Shown here piece after piece: positions 53,601 through 61,358 of a DNA stretch of 64,000 bases (position 1 is its first letter; every line of letters starts with the position of its first letter). The translations under genes were made by a program, and so were the position numbers. This stretch comes from an uncultured Prevotellaceae bacterium. GTDB taxonomy: Bacteria > Bacteroidota > Bacteroidia > Bacteroidales > Bacteroidaceae. The stretch covers positions 1 to 64,000 of the forward strand of contig CACXVS010000009.1 of NCBI GenBank assembly GCA_902771155.1, read 5' to 3'. The notes below the pieces were generated by a model. The model did no database searches, was not told the DNA's origin, and worked only from the letters and a program-made list of their open reading frames with translations.

Positions 53601-54090
53601 TGTCGGTATCGATAACCGGTAGTGCCAGACGTTCTGAGGCAAAGATAGCCGTAGCGTTGGTAGCCTCAGGCGTAGGTGTCGATGTCCAACCCCATTCATC
53701 ACCACCATCCTTCTTACGGGCATAGGCAGTATGACTCATCGACCTGGGATAGTCTTCACTGACGATAAGGTTGCCCGAGGCATCACTCAGACAGATGGTA
53801 CCTCCGTCGCAGTCGAGTTTGAGAGGTGCCTGCCATTCGTCGATTTCTTCCGATCCGAGCCATAACACATAATATCCCTTCGCAGGAACGGTTCCATGGG
53901 GAATCCTCCAAAGTGTCAGGTTGTTAGGATCGTCGCTCAGGTACATACCTTTCAGGTTGATGTCCTCGTCGGAGGGGTTATAGAGTTCTATCCAACTGTC
54001 GAAATTCGTTGCAGGGCTCATTACTTCGCCCGTGTTTGCAGCCATCAGTTCGTTGATCATGACAATGGCTGATAATAAGAAAGAGATCAT
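50665..54090 (-). CDS. CotH-domain surface protein with two lamin-tail domains and a T9SS-like C-terminus
   Basis: A 1141-residue protein. Its first ~110 residues are a lamin-tail (LTD) domain (VMINELMAANTGE, WIELYNPSDEDINLKGMYLS). A carbohydrate-binding-like sandwich follows at about 200-375. The CotH region, about 430-800, has SGGCTRMINPRSMKLKANKK, AVELFLGNNDWPDNNIKAYR and FISFDLDYAFNRED, similar to CotH kinases. A second LTD domain comes near 910-1040 (RINEVSAANGIFVDEFFQRD), and the end resembles a T9SS sorting domain (VLIHNLAGQTVVSTSALL, then SNGVYVAIVTDGDG). The signal peptide looks unusually short (MISFLLSAIVMINELMA), and no earlier start codon is in frame before a stop. It lies 24 bases after metG. 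Confidence 0.82.
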   Translation of the reverse strand: MISFLLSAIVMINELMAANTGEVMSPATNFDSWIELYNPSDEDINLKGMYLSDDPNNLTLWRIPHGTVPAKGYYVLWLGSEEIDEWQAPLKLDCDGGTICLSDASGNLIVSEDYPRSMSHTAYARKKDGGDEWGWTSTPTPEATNATAIFASERLALPVIDTDSKLFTNSFTVKVAIPAGTTLMYSLDGSTPQAPSPDGEETSPWTNIVTNSDCEGTDANCFVCRDGDGNGDVNRIDNGVGYNNSRGVKVHTIANPANDWDSQFFVYTPNHTWNSGDKYRFHMRVRADKACHISVQTHRKPGNFIHHGFLAGGYDVTTEWKEISYEGEVTDEQAGVNSWAWWEPQNSEFQTIAFNLNELHADNNIYFDDIYWEASTDDLVTVASYKSDDGVFNIDNTTNLTVRLFRDGYLPSAPVTRSYVKTNQQYTCPVVLIVGDQRYFTDPMWGIDIEGRNGIEGNCRNDAVNWNQPWDRPVNFSYLTPDGKMVFNQDANIAVSGGCTRMINPRSMKLKANKKFDDQNRFDYPFFPLKPYIRSKAILLRNGGNDVWETHSRFMDLALESIITRSGIDLDNQSYIQVAEYINGEFKGIVNMRETNNDKYVYSNYGYDDDEIDYFENFNFKNGDEEVWNRIVALGNRINDAGAYDELKTLLDLDVFCNYMAVELFLGNNDWPDNNIKAYRSREDGRYRFISFDLDYAFNREDPIGALNNYKSVPVVKFFINMLGHDEFRKKFIDHFCLVSGSVFEKDRATAIVNEIADEMRPMSQLDGYTPDGAADKIKNKLKTQLDRMIKNLEKYQPMQLSGVSRQNVELNANVEGARIFVNEIEVPYAQLKGYLYGSVKLRAQAPAGYKFDSWKNGSETVSTNTTIDMPTSSSVHLTASFSPLTDGEKTDTHITPVRINEVSAANGIFVDEFFQRDDWVELYNTTDAPIDVEGMYLSDNAEKPQKYQISKDNTMASTIIPAHGFIVIWCDKEDPVSQLHASFKLSAEGGDILLTAPDGSWSDKLTYPLLKADETAARWPDGCADVYVTNIPTIAKSNLRKAYMTGVAQPGLSGIEDMMADDNALAVHYHAGSLVVSGRASSNAQVLIHNLAGQTVVSTSALLTGGFAEIPLSLSNGVYVAIVTDGDGHKTSCKFVLTSR

Positions 54091-54114
54091 GTGATTAAGA
54101 TTTTCTTTATTTGA

Positions 54115-56181
54115 TTATCCTACTTGACTTCCGGGTTTGACATCTTTCGTTGTGGTGACTACACTGAGGCTCTCGTCAGCATCGACGGCAGAGAGGATCA
54201 TACCCTGACTCTCGATGCCCATCATCTGGCGAGGGGCAAAGTTGGCCACGAAGAGAATACGCTTGCCAATGAGTTCCTCCGGGTTCTCATAGAAGGCTGC
54301 GATGCCTGAGCAGATGGTGCGATCAACGCCAGAACCGTCGTCGATGGTAAACTGAAGGAGTTTTTTGCTCTTCTTCACCTTCTGGCAATCCTTCACCAGA
54401 CCTACACGGATGTCGAGTTTCTCGAACTCCTCGAACGATACGGTGTCCTTGATGGGAGCGGCCTTGTAAGCTGCTGCCTGATTAGCCTTCTTGGTGGCCT
54501 CGAGTTTGTCGAGCTGCTTCTGGATCACCTCGTCCTCAATCTTCTCGAAGAGCAGGGCAGGCTCACCCAACTGGTGACCAGCCTTCAAGAGCTCTGTCGA
54601 ACCCAACTGTTCCCACTCGAAGCTCTCGATGTTAAGCATCTCACGAAGTTTCTTCGATGAGAATGGCAGGAACGGCTCGAAGGCGATGGCGAGGTTGGCT
54701 GTGAGCTGCAAGCAGATGTTCAGGATGGTCTCGCAACGCTTGGGATCCTGTTTCCACACCTTCCAGGGCTCGCACTCTGTGATGTAGCGGTTACCGATAC
54801 GAGCCAGGTTCATAGCCTCGAACTGGGCATCACGGAACTTGAACTGCTCCAGCAGAGCCTCAACCTTAGCCTTTACATCCTTAAACTCCTCGAGGGCCTG
54901 CTTATCTACATCCTGCAGTTCGCCACAGGCAGGAACCACACCGTTCCAGTACTTCTTGGTGAGCTGGAGGGCACGATTCACGAAGTTGCCATAAACGGCT
55001 ACCAGTTCGTTGTTATTGCGATCCTGGAAATCCTTCCAGGTGAAGTTGTTGTCCTTGGTCTCAGGAGCGTTTGCTGTGAGTACATAGCGCAACACATCCT
55101 GCTTGCCAGGCATATCCACCAGATACTCGTGGAGCCAAACGGCCCAGTTGCGAGAGGTAGAGATCTTGTCGTTCTCAAGGTTCAGGAACTCGTTGGCTGG
55201 TACGTTGTCGGGCATGATATACTTGCCGTGAGCCTTCATCATCACAGGGAAGATGATGCAGTGGAACACGATATTGTCCTTACCGATGAAGTGCACCAGA
55301 CGGGTGTCCTCATCCTGCCACCATTTCTCCCAGTTGCCCCACTTCTCGGGCTCCTTCTCACAGAGCTCCTTCGTGTTCGACACATAACCGATAGGCGCAT
55401 CAAACCATACGTAGAGCACCTTCCCTTCTGCATCCTTCACAGGCACAGGGATTCCCCAGTCGAGGTCACGAGTCATCGCACGAGGCTGAAGGTCCATATC
55501 GAGCCAGCTCTTGCACTGACCATATACATTGGGGCGCCACTCCTTGTGCTCCTCCAGAATCCACTGCTTCAGCCAGTCCTGATACTCGTTCAGAGGCAGA
55601 TACCAGTTCTTGGTCTTCTTCAAAACGGGCGTAGAACCGCTGATGGTTGACTTCGGATTGATGAGCTCTGTAGGCGAAAGGTCGCGCCCACACTTCTCAC
55701 ACTGGTCGCCATAGGCCCCCTCGTTGTGGCAATAGGGGCACTCGCCAGTGACATAGCGGTCGGCCAGGAACTGCTTGGCCTCCTCGTCGTAAAGCTGTTC
55801 GGTGGTCTCCTCAGTCAGCTTACCCTCGTCGTAGAGTTTCTTAAACCAGTCTGCAGCAAACTTGTGGTGAGTCTCGCTGGTGGTACGGCTATAGATATCG
55901 AACGAGATGCCGAACTCCTCGAAAGAGTCCTTGATCATCTTGTGATAGCGATCGACGACATCCTGAGGCGTGATACCCTCCTTACGGGCACGAACCGTGA
56001 TGGGCACACCGTGCTCATCACTGCCTCCGATAAACAATACCTCGCGCTTTTTCAGTCTGAGATAACGCACATAAATATCGGCAGGCACATATACACCAGC
56101 CAGATGCCCGATATGCACACCACCATTAGCATAGGGTAGCGCCGACGTCACCGTCGTACGCTTAAAAATCTTGTTTTCCAT
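54115..56181 (-). CDS. metG: Methionyl-tRNA synthetase
   Basis: A 688-residue class Ia synthetase. It begins [21 protein letters not shown], with the HIGH motif, and has a four-cysteine zinc knuckle ([18 protein letters not shown]). The second ATP motif reads [13 protein letters not shown], the KISTS variant in place of KMSKS. The C-terminal tRNA-binding domain ([20 protein letters not shown]) is fused, as in many Bacteroidetes. The ATG at 56181 is chosen because upstream in-frame codons would overlap the promoter and add an unsuitable extension. Co-transcribed with the CotH gene by position. Confidence 0.96.
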   Translation of the reverse strand: MENKIFKRTTVTSALPYANGGVHIGHLAGVYVPADIYVRYLRLKKREVLFIGGSDEHGVPITVRARKEGITPQDVVDRYHKMIKDSFEEFGISFDIYSRTTSETHHKFAADWFKKLYDEGKLTEETTEQLYDEEAKQFLADRYVTGECPYCHNEGAYGDQCEKCGRDLSPTELINPKSTISGSTPVLKKTKNWYLPLNEYQDWLKQWILEEHKEWRPNVYGQCKSWLDMDLQPRAMTRDLDWGIPVPVKDAEGKVLYVWFDAPIGYVSNTKELCEKEPEKWGNWEKWWQDEDTRLVHFIGKDNIVFHCIIFPVMMKAHGKYIMPDNVPANEFLNLENDKISTSRNWAVWLHEYLVDMPGKQDVLRYVLTANAPETKDNNFTWKDFQDRNNNELVAVYGNFVNRALQLTKKYWNGVVPACGELQDVDKQALEEFKDVKAKVEALLEQFKFRDAQFEAMNLARIGNRYITECEPWKVWKQDPKRCETILNICLQLTANLAIAFEPFLPFSSKKLREMLNIESFEWEQLGSTELLKAGHQLGEPALLFEKIEDEVIQKQLDKLEATKKANQAAAYKAAPIKDTVSFEEFEKLDIRVGLVKDCQKVKKSKKLLQFTIDDGSGVDRTICSGIAAFYENPEELIGKRILFVANFAPRQMMGIESQGMILSAVDADESLSVVTTTKDVKPGSQVG

Positions 56182-56213
56182 TAAATAAAAATACGTATTT
56201 TCAATTTCGGCTG

Positions 56214-56221
56214 CAAAATTA
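56214..56221 (-). promoter_or_regulatory. -7 element of metG
   Basis: TAATTTTG on the minus strand, 32 bases before the metG ATG and followed by CAGCCG. Confidence 0.6.
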
Positions 56222-56265
56222 AACAAAAAAATGGAAAGAACAACAGAATCTCCGAAAAAAAGTCC

Positions 56266-56273
56266 TACTTTTG
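56266..56273 (+). promoter_or_regulatory. -7 element of the YraN-family gene
   Basis: TACTTTTG followed by CAGTC, 27 bases before the ATG at 56301. The -33 box is not clear. Confidence 0.55.
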
Positions 56274-56300
56274 CAGTCAACAAGCAAAGAAAAACAGATT

Positions 56301-56663
56301 ATGGCAGCACATAACGAACTTGGAGCGTGGGGTGAGCAACTGGCATCCGATTTCCTTCAACAGAAAGGCTATACCATCATTGAGCGTGACTGGAAGTTGG
56401 GCCACAAGGATCTCGACATCATCGCCAGGCACAAGGGTGTCGTGGTGTTTGTGGAAGTCAAGACCCGTCGCAACCGAGTGTTCGAAGAACCCGAAGAGGC
56501 CATCGACTACAGGAAGCTGCAGCATCTGCGCCAAGCCATCAACTACTATGTCAAATCGAGACGCATCAACCTTGAGATCCGTCTGGATGTCATCACAGTA
56601 GTGGGCACCCCCGAAGGCGACCCTCCGGAGATTTCCCATATACAGGACGTTCCGATGTTTTAA
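56301..56663 (+). CDS. YraN/UPF0102 family predicted endonuclease-like protein
   Basis: A 120-residue cytoplasmic protein with the full UPF0102 pattern: NELGAWGEQLASDFLQQKGY at the start, ERDWKLGHKDLDIIARHKGV, VFVEVKTRRN and ALNYY-like AINYYVKSRR. The Glu, Asp and E-x-K residues match the restriction-endonuclease-like fold. Function is not established in Bacteroidetes. The start at 56301 follows the promoter; an upstream in-frame codon lies on the -7 element. Confidence 0.9.
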   Translation: MAAHNELGAWGEQLASDFLQQKGYTIIERDWKLGHKDLDIIARHKGVVVFVEVKTRRNRVFEEPEEAIDYRKLQHLRQAINYYVKSRRINLEIRLDVITVVGTPEGDPPEISHIQDVPMF

Positions 56664-56703
56664 CGTCACTGAATTTAAGTGGACGCTTAGGTTTCTTTTT
56701 TTC

Positions 56704-56784
56704 GTTTCAAACTTTGGTATGTACATTTCAAACTTTGGTATGTACGTTTCAAAGTTTGGTACGTACGTTTCAAAGTTTGAAACG
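56704..56784 (+). repeat. 21-base tandem repeat array closed by inverted ends
   Basis: Three full units (GTTTCAAACTTTGGTATGTAC, ATTTCAAACTTTGGTATGTA + C, GTTTCAAAGTTTGGTACGTAC as 56704-56724, 56725-56745, 56746-56766) and a partial fourth ending GTTTGAAACG. The outer parts form a perfect inverted repeat: TTTTTCGTTTCAAACTTTG on the left and CAAAGTTTGAAACGAAAAA on the right. Located between convergent genes. Confidence 0.9.
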
Positions 56785-56815
56785 AAAAAATAATAAAGCA
56801 GAAAAATAATTAAAC

Positions 56816-57619
56816 TTACAGGATTCTCACGACAACTCCTACCTTCAGCACAGGCCATACCGTGAGATTGTCGACCATCTTCGAGAGGTCGTCTTCGCGC
56901 TCTATATGAGAGTCTACATCCTCTGGCACTTCCACACCGTTCTGGTAGATCTTCATCTTGCCCATGATCTGACAACCTAACTCAACACGGAAGTCAACTT
57001 TCTTTTTAGAGATTAACCGCCCGTAGCCGATACCGATATAGGGGCGCACAGCCTTTGTCCTCAGCTCACCGTTGGCATTTCCTAACGGGTCGATATCGAG
57101 ACGGAAGCGGTCGATGTGTGTAGTCACGTGCTGTCTGATATGAGGGAACAAGGTGTGGAATCTGGCCACCTGAGGACTGTATCCGCTTAGCTCAGCCACT
57201 ACCTTTCCACCAAAAGAGAGACCTGCACTGGCAAACAAGGGGAGATTCTCGCCAAAGGGATAGACATTGAGCTTCACATCGAAGGTAGTACGGGCCAGAT
57301 TGCCGTCAAGATCCATCCTACCGATGTTGAATCCGTCGATATCAGTGTCTCCAATATGCGGCACGTTCAGGTCAACCGTACTCTTTACCTTGATGCCCGG
57401 CATCAGGTTGACACCCGCACTCAGTTCCAAGTACTGGGTAATTGGCGTAGCCACATTCACACTGAATCCTTCGGTACCCACAGAGGCACTGACTCCCAAG
57501 TGATTAAAGACGCCTCGTTCGATGGCGTACTTCTTCATGTTTACAACTGCGCTGTCACTTTGGGCATTCATGGTGCCTGTCGTCAGGATAACGGCGATTA
57601 CTAACAATAACTTTTTCAT
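56816..57619 (-). CDS. Outer-membrane beta-barrel-like protein of unknown function
   Basis: A 267-residue exported protein (signal peptide MKKLLLVIAVILTTGTMNAQ). The mature part is rich in alternating hydrophobic strands with glycine (GVSASVGTEGFSVNVATPIT, LPLFASAGLSFGGKVVAELS, VRPYIGIGYGRLISKKKVDF), typical of outer-membrane barrels. A final strand ends in VVVRIL. The ATG at 57619 gives the signal peptide; another ATG at 57637 adds six residues. Known function is not recognised. It faces the convergent yraN-like gene across the 21-base repeat. Confidence 0.75.
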   Translation of the reverse strand: MKKLLLVIAVILTTGTMNAQSDSAVVNMKKYAIERGVFNHLGVSASVGTEGFSVNVATPITQYLELSAGVNLMPGIKVKSTVDLNVPHIGDTDIDGFNIGRMDLDGNLARTTFDVKLNVYPFGENLPLFASAGLSFGGKVVAELSGYSPQVARFHTLFPHIRQHVTTHIDRFRLDIDPLGNANGELRTKAVRPYIGIGYGRLISKKKVDFRVELGCQIMGKMKIYQNGVEVPEDVDSHIEREDDLSKMVDNLTVWPVLKVGVVVRIL

Positions 57620-57662
57620 TTTACTATTACTTCTCATGGTTTTTAGTTTCCAATTTTGAAGG

Positions 57663-57670
57663 CAAAGGTA
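57663..57670 (-). promoter_or_regulatory. -7 element of the beta-barrel gene
   Basis: TACCTTTG on the minus strand, about 44 bases before the ATG at 57619. It lies just beyond the terminator hairpin of the upstream transporter gene. Confidence 0.55.
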
Positions 57671-57679
57671 CATAAAAAA

Positions 57680-57702
57680 GCCGAAAGCGAGAAACTTTCG
57701 GC
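57680..57702 (-). terminator. Intrinsic terminator of the symporter gene
   Basis: GCCGAAAG (57680-57687) pairs with CTTTCGGC (57695-57702), 7-base loop; on the minus strand the stem is followed by TTTTTTATG. The A-rich run on the other side could give the plus strand a T-tract as well, so it may act in both directions. Confidence 0.88.
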
Positions 57703-57734
57703 TTAAAAAATGAGTATGGAGCGAATGATAATGA

Positions 57735-59135
57735 TCAGTGTGCAGCTGAACGGGCCTCGATCTCACGATTGATCTCGTCGAGCTTCTCGTCGGTAAGAGG
57801 ATACTTGTAAATCAGGTAGCCTACAATCACAAGAAGGATGGCGGGAATGATAGTCGTGAACAACAGGATGGCATTCTGGGCGATCTCAGAATAGTTGGCC
57901 AGCTTTGGATAATAGGCATTCACAGGCGCACTGATGAATGATGCCAGGAACACCACGACAAAGATGCTCAGCACGAGCTGCAGGCACTTGTTGGCCTTGA
58001 ACTCCTGCCACATCTCACCATACGAAACAGGCTTCTCGGGTGTCGTGGTGATATTCTCCTTACTGCCCATAAAGCAAAGCATCAGGAGGAAGAATCCCAC
58101 GATAGCAAACACACAGGTCACCGTGAACCAGGCCATAGGATCAGTAGCCAGAGCAGATGCCTCGCTGGCAAAGTTGAAGCCAATCCATCCCATCACCAGA
58201 GGCGTAATCCAACCAGCAATCGAGAAACCAGCCTTAAAGGCCACACCGGCAAGGGCGTTGACGGTAGCAGCAGGTCTGTTTCCCGTACGATACTCAGCCT
58301 CCGTAATCACCTCAGGTACAAGTGCCCACATCAGTGAACCAACGAGCAGTCCGACACCCGTCATCACCTTTGCAATCTGAACAATTGTATTCAAACCAGT
58401 GACATCAAAGAACTTACCAATGGTGAACAGAATGACAAAGCCAACAAGACCGATGGCGAGGAGCGTATAGTACAGGCCCTTCTTGCCCAACCATTTCTTC
58501 AAGATAGGCATTGAAGGCAGGATGATGAAAGCAGGAATCGTACCGATAGCCATAAAGGTGGCCTGATTCCAGTCGATGGCTGCATGGACACACATGGCAA
58601 GTCCGATGGGGAAGCCTGCCTGAACGATAATCTGACCAATATTGGCACACACCATTCGAGTGGAAGTAAGGATAAGCACCTCGTCGTTATCACGGGTCAT
58701 ACTGGCCATGATGGAGCCGTAAGGAATATTCACCACTGAATAGATCATGCTCAGCACGGTATAGCTCAGAGCAGCATAGACCATCTTCATAGGCATAGAC
58801 CATGTAGCGGCCTGAGGAAGCATCAGCAGACAGGCGGCTACCGTAAGGGGAATACCACCGTAAAGGAGATAAGTACGATACTTTCCTAACTTGGGATTGC
58901 GGTTATCAATATAACGTCCCACTACAGGACTCCAGAAACAGTCGATAAGACGAACCGTGAGAATCAGTCCGCTGACAAAGGCAGCATTGATCTTTAATAC
59001 CGTAGTCAGGTAGATCATCAAGTAGGTTGCTACCGTCTGGAAAATCAGGTTTTGCGCCAGGTCGCCCGAGCCAAAGCCGATGCGCTGGAGCCATGAGAGC
59101 TTATAGAAGCCCTTGGTTTCATTAGTTGTTGCCAT
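57735..59135 (-). CDS. GPH-family (MFS-like) sugar:cation symporter
   Basis: A 466-residue inner-membrane protein with about 12 transmembrane helices. It has the GPH signature region near the start (RIGFGSGDLAQNLIFQTVAT) and the conserved DCFWSPVVGRYIDNR-like motif after helix 2, plus the R-x-T-G-x-R-P loop region seen as ETEYRTGNRPAATVNAL. GPH carriers import oligo- or monosaccharides with H+ or Na+. Its gene follows the SGNH esterase on the same strand by 56 bases, a spacer filled with CTTTTTACC repeats, so co-transcription is likely. Substrate unknown; xylo-oligosaccharides are plausible from context. Confidence 0.9.
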   Translation of the reverse strand: MATTNETKGFYKLSWLQRIGFGSGDLAQNLIFQTVATYLMIYLTTVLKINAAFVSGLILTVRLIDCFWSPVVGRYIDNRNPKLGKYRTYLLYGGIPLTVAACLLMLPQAATWSMPMKMVYAALSYTVLSMIYSVVNIPYGSIMASMTRDNDEVLILTSTRMVCANIGQIIVQAGFPIGLAMCVHAAIDWNQATFMAIGTIPAFIILPSMPILKKWLGKKGLYYTLLAIGLVGFVILFTIGKFFDVTGLNTIVQIAKVMTGVGLLVGSLMWALVPEVITEAEYRTGNRPAATVNALAGVAFKAGFSIAGWITPLVMGWIGFNFASEASALATDPMAWFTVTCVFAIVGFFLLMLCFMGSKENITTTPEKPVSYGEMWQEFKANKCLQLVLSIFVVVFLASFISAPVNAYYPKLANYSEIAQNAILLFTTIIPAILLVIVGYLIYKYPLTDEKLDEINREIEARSAAH

Positions 59136-59151
59136 AATTACTTTATTAATA

Positions 59152-59208
59152 TTACTTTTTTTACCTTTTTACTTTCTTACCTTTTTACCTTTTACTTTCT
59201 TACCTTTA
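59152..59208 (-). repeat. GTAAAAAGG repeat at the esterase-symporter junction
   Basis: Minus-strand GTAAAAAGG/GTAAGAAAG units, six or more. They overlap the 3' end of the esterase and encode its last residues (KVRK). Confidence 0.88.
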
Positions 59209-61189
59209 TCTCAAATGAACTCATCGGCAGACCGCTGAGCGAGCGCACGTTAGCCTTGACAGGATTGTCTTTCCAGGCATAGCGCACAGCATAGACGACG
59301 CTCTGTGGATGGAATCCTTCGGGGAGGTTCAGGGTAACCTTATTACCCTCTGCCGTAGCAGTCACGTTCTGGAACACCTGGTCGCCATCGGCTGCTGCCA
59401 CCTCGAAATCACAGACCTCTCCCTCTCGTACGGCTTGGTCTAAGGTGAGGATAATCTTGCCGTTGGCCACCTCTGAGGAGACAACCTTTGGTGAGAGCTT
59501 CACCTTATTATTATATAATAGACTTTCAAAGCCAAGGGCGATGCGCTCAGCCACCTCTTTCTTGCGCAAGGGGTGGATATCTACCATCTCACCCAGATCG
59601 TTGATGACGGCCAGTTCGGCTCTGGGATCACCCTCTGCCACCAAACGCTGAGCCTCGCGAAGCTGCGCCCAACCACTGTTGACGGGTGAGGTCTGGGGTA
59701 CGATGGGAGAAGGGAAACCTGTCTGCTGGCGACCATCGTAGTTAGCCAACTGTACGATGACGAAGGGCATCTGCTGATCCTTCCAGGTGTCGCGCCAACA
59801 ACCCATCAGTTTTTTCAGATAGTCGGCATAGGGTGCCGGATTACCCGTATTCGACTCACCCTGATACCAGACGACACCAGAGAGGGCGTAAGGTGCCAGG
59901 GGATAGAGCACGGCATTATAGAGAGTTGTCGGGATGTTCTGCAGCGAGATGTCACCACTGGGGCATGAAGGCATCTCGGCACCAAGACTCATCTTCCATT
60001 GCTCGCCCAAGGGAATCACGTCGGCAGGTAATGGATTCTGACTCATGCGGTCGTCACCAAAAGCCAGCAAATAGGGCTTCTCAGGAATGAAATGAACCAA
60101 ACCGTATTTGTTGATGAAGCGCACGGCAATCACATTGTCGCCCTCACGGAGCAGTCCTTCGGGGATGTCGTAGCGACGAGGGGGATACTGGTAGTAGGTA
60201 TGTCCGATCTCCTTGCCATTCAGATAGGTGATGTCCTGGTCGAAGAGCGTACCGAGCAACAGACGGGCAGGCTTGCCGGCATGAGCCTTATCTACCTGAA
60301 TATGTTGACGGAGCCAGATGGTGCCGATGACGGGGCGACGGGTTGTGGGCGACATAGCCCATTGGGTATCCCACTGGCTGACGCTCTGCCACTGGCTGTC
60401 ATCGTAATCGGCTGAAGCCCAGTTGTCCTGAACACCCGTATCCTCAGCGTTCAACATCTTCTGCCACTGGCTATCAGCCTGCATATTAGCCTGACCTTGG
60501 GCTTTCACATAGTCGTCGTTCTGGAAGAACTGTGCCCTCTTTACCAGCATCGGATAGTCCTTCTTCAGGGAGTCGGCAGAGATCCAGGCCTCAATGGGCG
60601 TTCCACCCCAGCTGTTGACAATAATGCCCTGTGGCACATTTGACTGCTCGTACATCCGACGTCCGAGGAAATAGCCTACAGCAGAGAACAGCCAGGCATT
60701 CTCTTTGTTAACGGGTTTCCAGTTGATGGATGGCGTTGTAATATCGTTTTTCACGCCATGGGCATCGGCCTGGTTCGGCACACGGAACATTCGGATGTCT
60801 GCATTCTCATACGTGTCGATGTCTTTGGTGTATTGGGGATAGACGCGCTCGATAGTGACATCAATATTCGATTGTCCTGACAAAAGCCATACATCACCTA
60901 TTAATATATTAGTAAGCACCAGGTCGCCTACCGTCATCGTGTAAGGTCCTCCGGCTTTCATCTTCGGCAGGTTGATACGCCAGTTGCCATCAAGGTCGGC
61001 GGTTGTGGCATATTGCTTTGTATTAAACCTGATAGTGACCAGTTCTCCAGCCTCGGCCTTACCCCAAATGGGTATCTGCTTGCCGCGTTGGAGAACCATA
61101 CCCGACTGAAACATTTGTGGCAAACTTACTTTGGCTTCCACGCAAATGACGCAGAAGAGCAAGAAGCACAAAGACAGAATTTTTCTCAT
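59192..61189 (-). CDS. Sialate O-acetylesterase-like SGNH carbohydrate esterase with inserted sandwich domain
   Basis: A 665-residue exported protein (signal peptide MRKILSLCFLLFCVICVEAK). It shares the plan of the first esterase (KVSLPQMFQSGMVLQRGKQI, then WLLSGQSNIDVTI with the SGNH serine) but is longer. Residues about 255-375 hold an inserted galactose-binding-like domain (IWLRQHIQVDKAHAGKPARL, LNGKEIGHTYYQYPPRRYDI). The later VWYQGESNTGNPAPYADYL motif with the oxyanion Asn and a C-terminal DIHPLRKKEVAERIA His complete the site. Acetylxylan-type deacetylation is inferred from the symporters and GH43 next to it. Confidence 0.87.
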   Translation of the reverse strand: MRKILSLCFLLFCVICVEAKVSLPQMFQSGMVLQRGKQIPIWGKAEAGELVTIRFNTKQYATTADLDGNWRINLPKMKAGGPYTMTVGDLVLTNILIGDVWLLSGQSNIDVTIERVYPQYTKDIDTYENADIRMFRVPNQADAHGVKNDITTPSINWKPVNKENAWLFSAVGYFLGRRMYEQSNVPQGIIVNSWGGTPIEAWISADSLKKDYPMLVKRAQFFQNDDYVKAQGQANMQADSQWQKMLNAEDTGVQDNWASADYDDSQWQSVSQWDTQWAMSPTTRRPVIGTIWLRQHIQVDKAHAGKPARLLLGTLFDQDITYLNGKEIGHTYYQYPPRRYDIPEGLLREGDNVIAVRFINKYGLVHFIPEKPYLLAFGDDRMSQNPLPADVIPLGEQWKMSLGAEMPSCPSGDISLQNIPTTLYNAVLYPLAPYALSGVVWYQGESNTGNPAPYADYLKKLMGCWRDTWKDQQMPFVIVQLANYDGRQQTGFPSPIVPQTSPVNSGWAQLREAQRLVAEGDPRAELAVINDLGEMVDIHPLRKKEVAERIALGFESLLYNNKVKLSPKVVSSEVANGKIILTLDQAVREGEVCDFEVAAADGDQVFQNVTATAEGNKVTLNLPEGFHPQSVVYAVRYAWKDNPVKANVRSLSGLPMSSFEIKVRK

Positions 61190-61209
61190 AATTTTGTCGT
61201 TTTATGTTG

Positions 61210-61217
61210 CAAAAATA
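61210..61217 (-). promoter_or_regulatory. -7 element of the esterase-symporter unit
   Basis: TATTTTTG on the minus strand, about 20 bases before the ATG at 61189. The -33 box is weak. Confidence 0.5.
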
Positions 61218-61323
61218 CAAAAAAACTTCATTGGATTGGTTATTTTTTCTATTTTTGTTACGGAATGAAACATTTGAAAAAACATCTGTAACAAATCAGA
61301 ATGTTATCTGAAAAGTATTTTAC

Positions 61324-61331
61324 TATCTTTG
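61324..61331 (+). promoter_or_regulatory. -7 element of the symporter-GH43 unit
   Basis: TATCTTTG followed by CAGACGG; the ATG at 61359 is 27 bases downstream. An in-frame codon at 61329 overlaps this box and is rejected. Confidence 0.65.
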
Positions 61332-61358
61332 CAGACGGAAAATAGCACCGTTTTTGCG

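Noticed and set aside
56704..56784. Possible CRISPR array (21-base repeats)
   Set aside because: The units are directly adjacent with no unique spacers, and no cas genes are present.
56277..56975. Minus-strand open frame with heptad-like FETY repeats
   Set aside because: It is produced by reading the 21-base repeat and runs antisense through the yraN-like gene and into the beta-barrel gene; it has no promoter and no family match.
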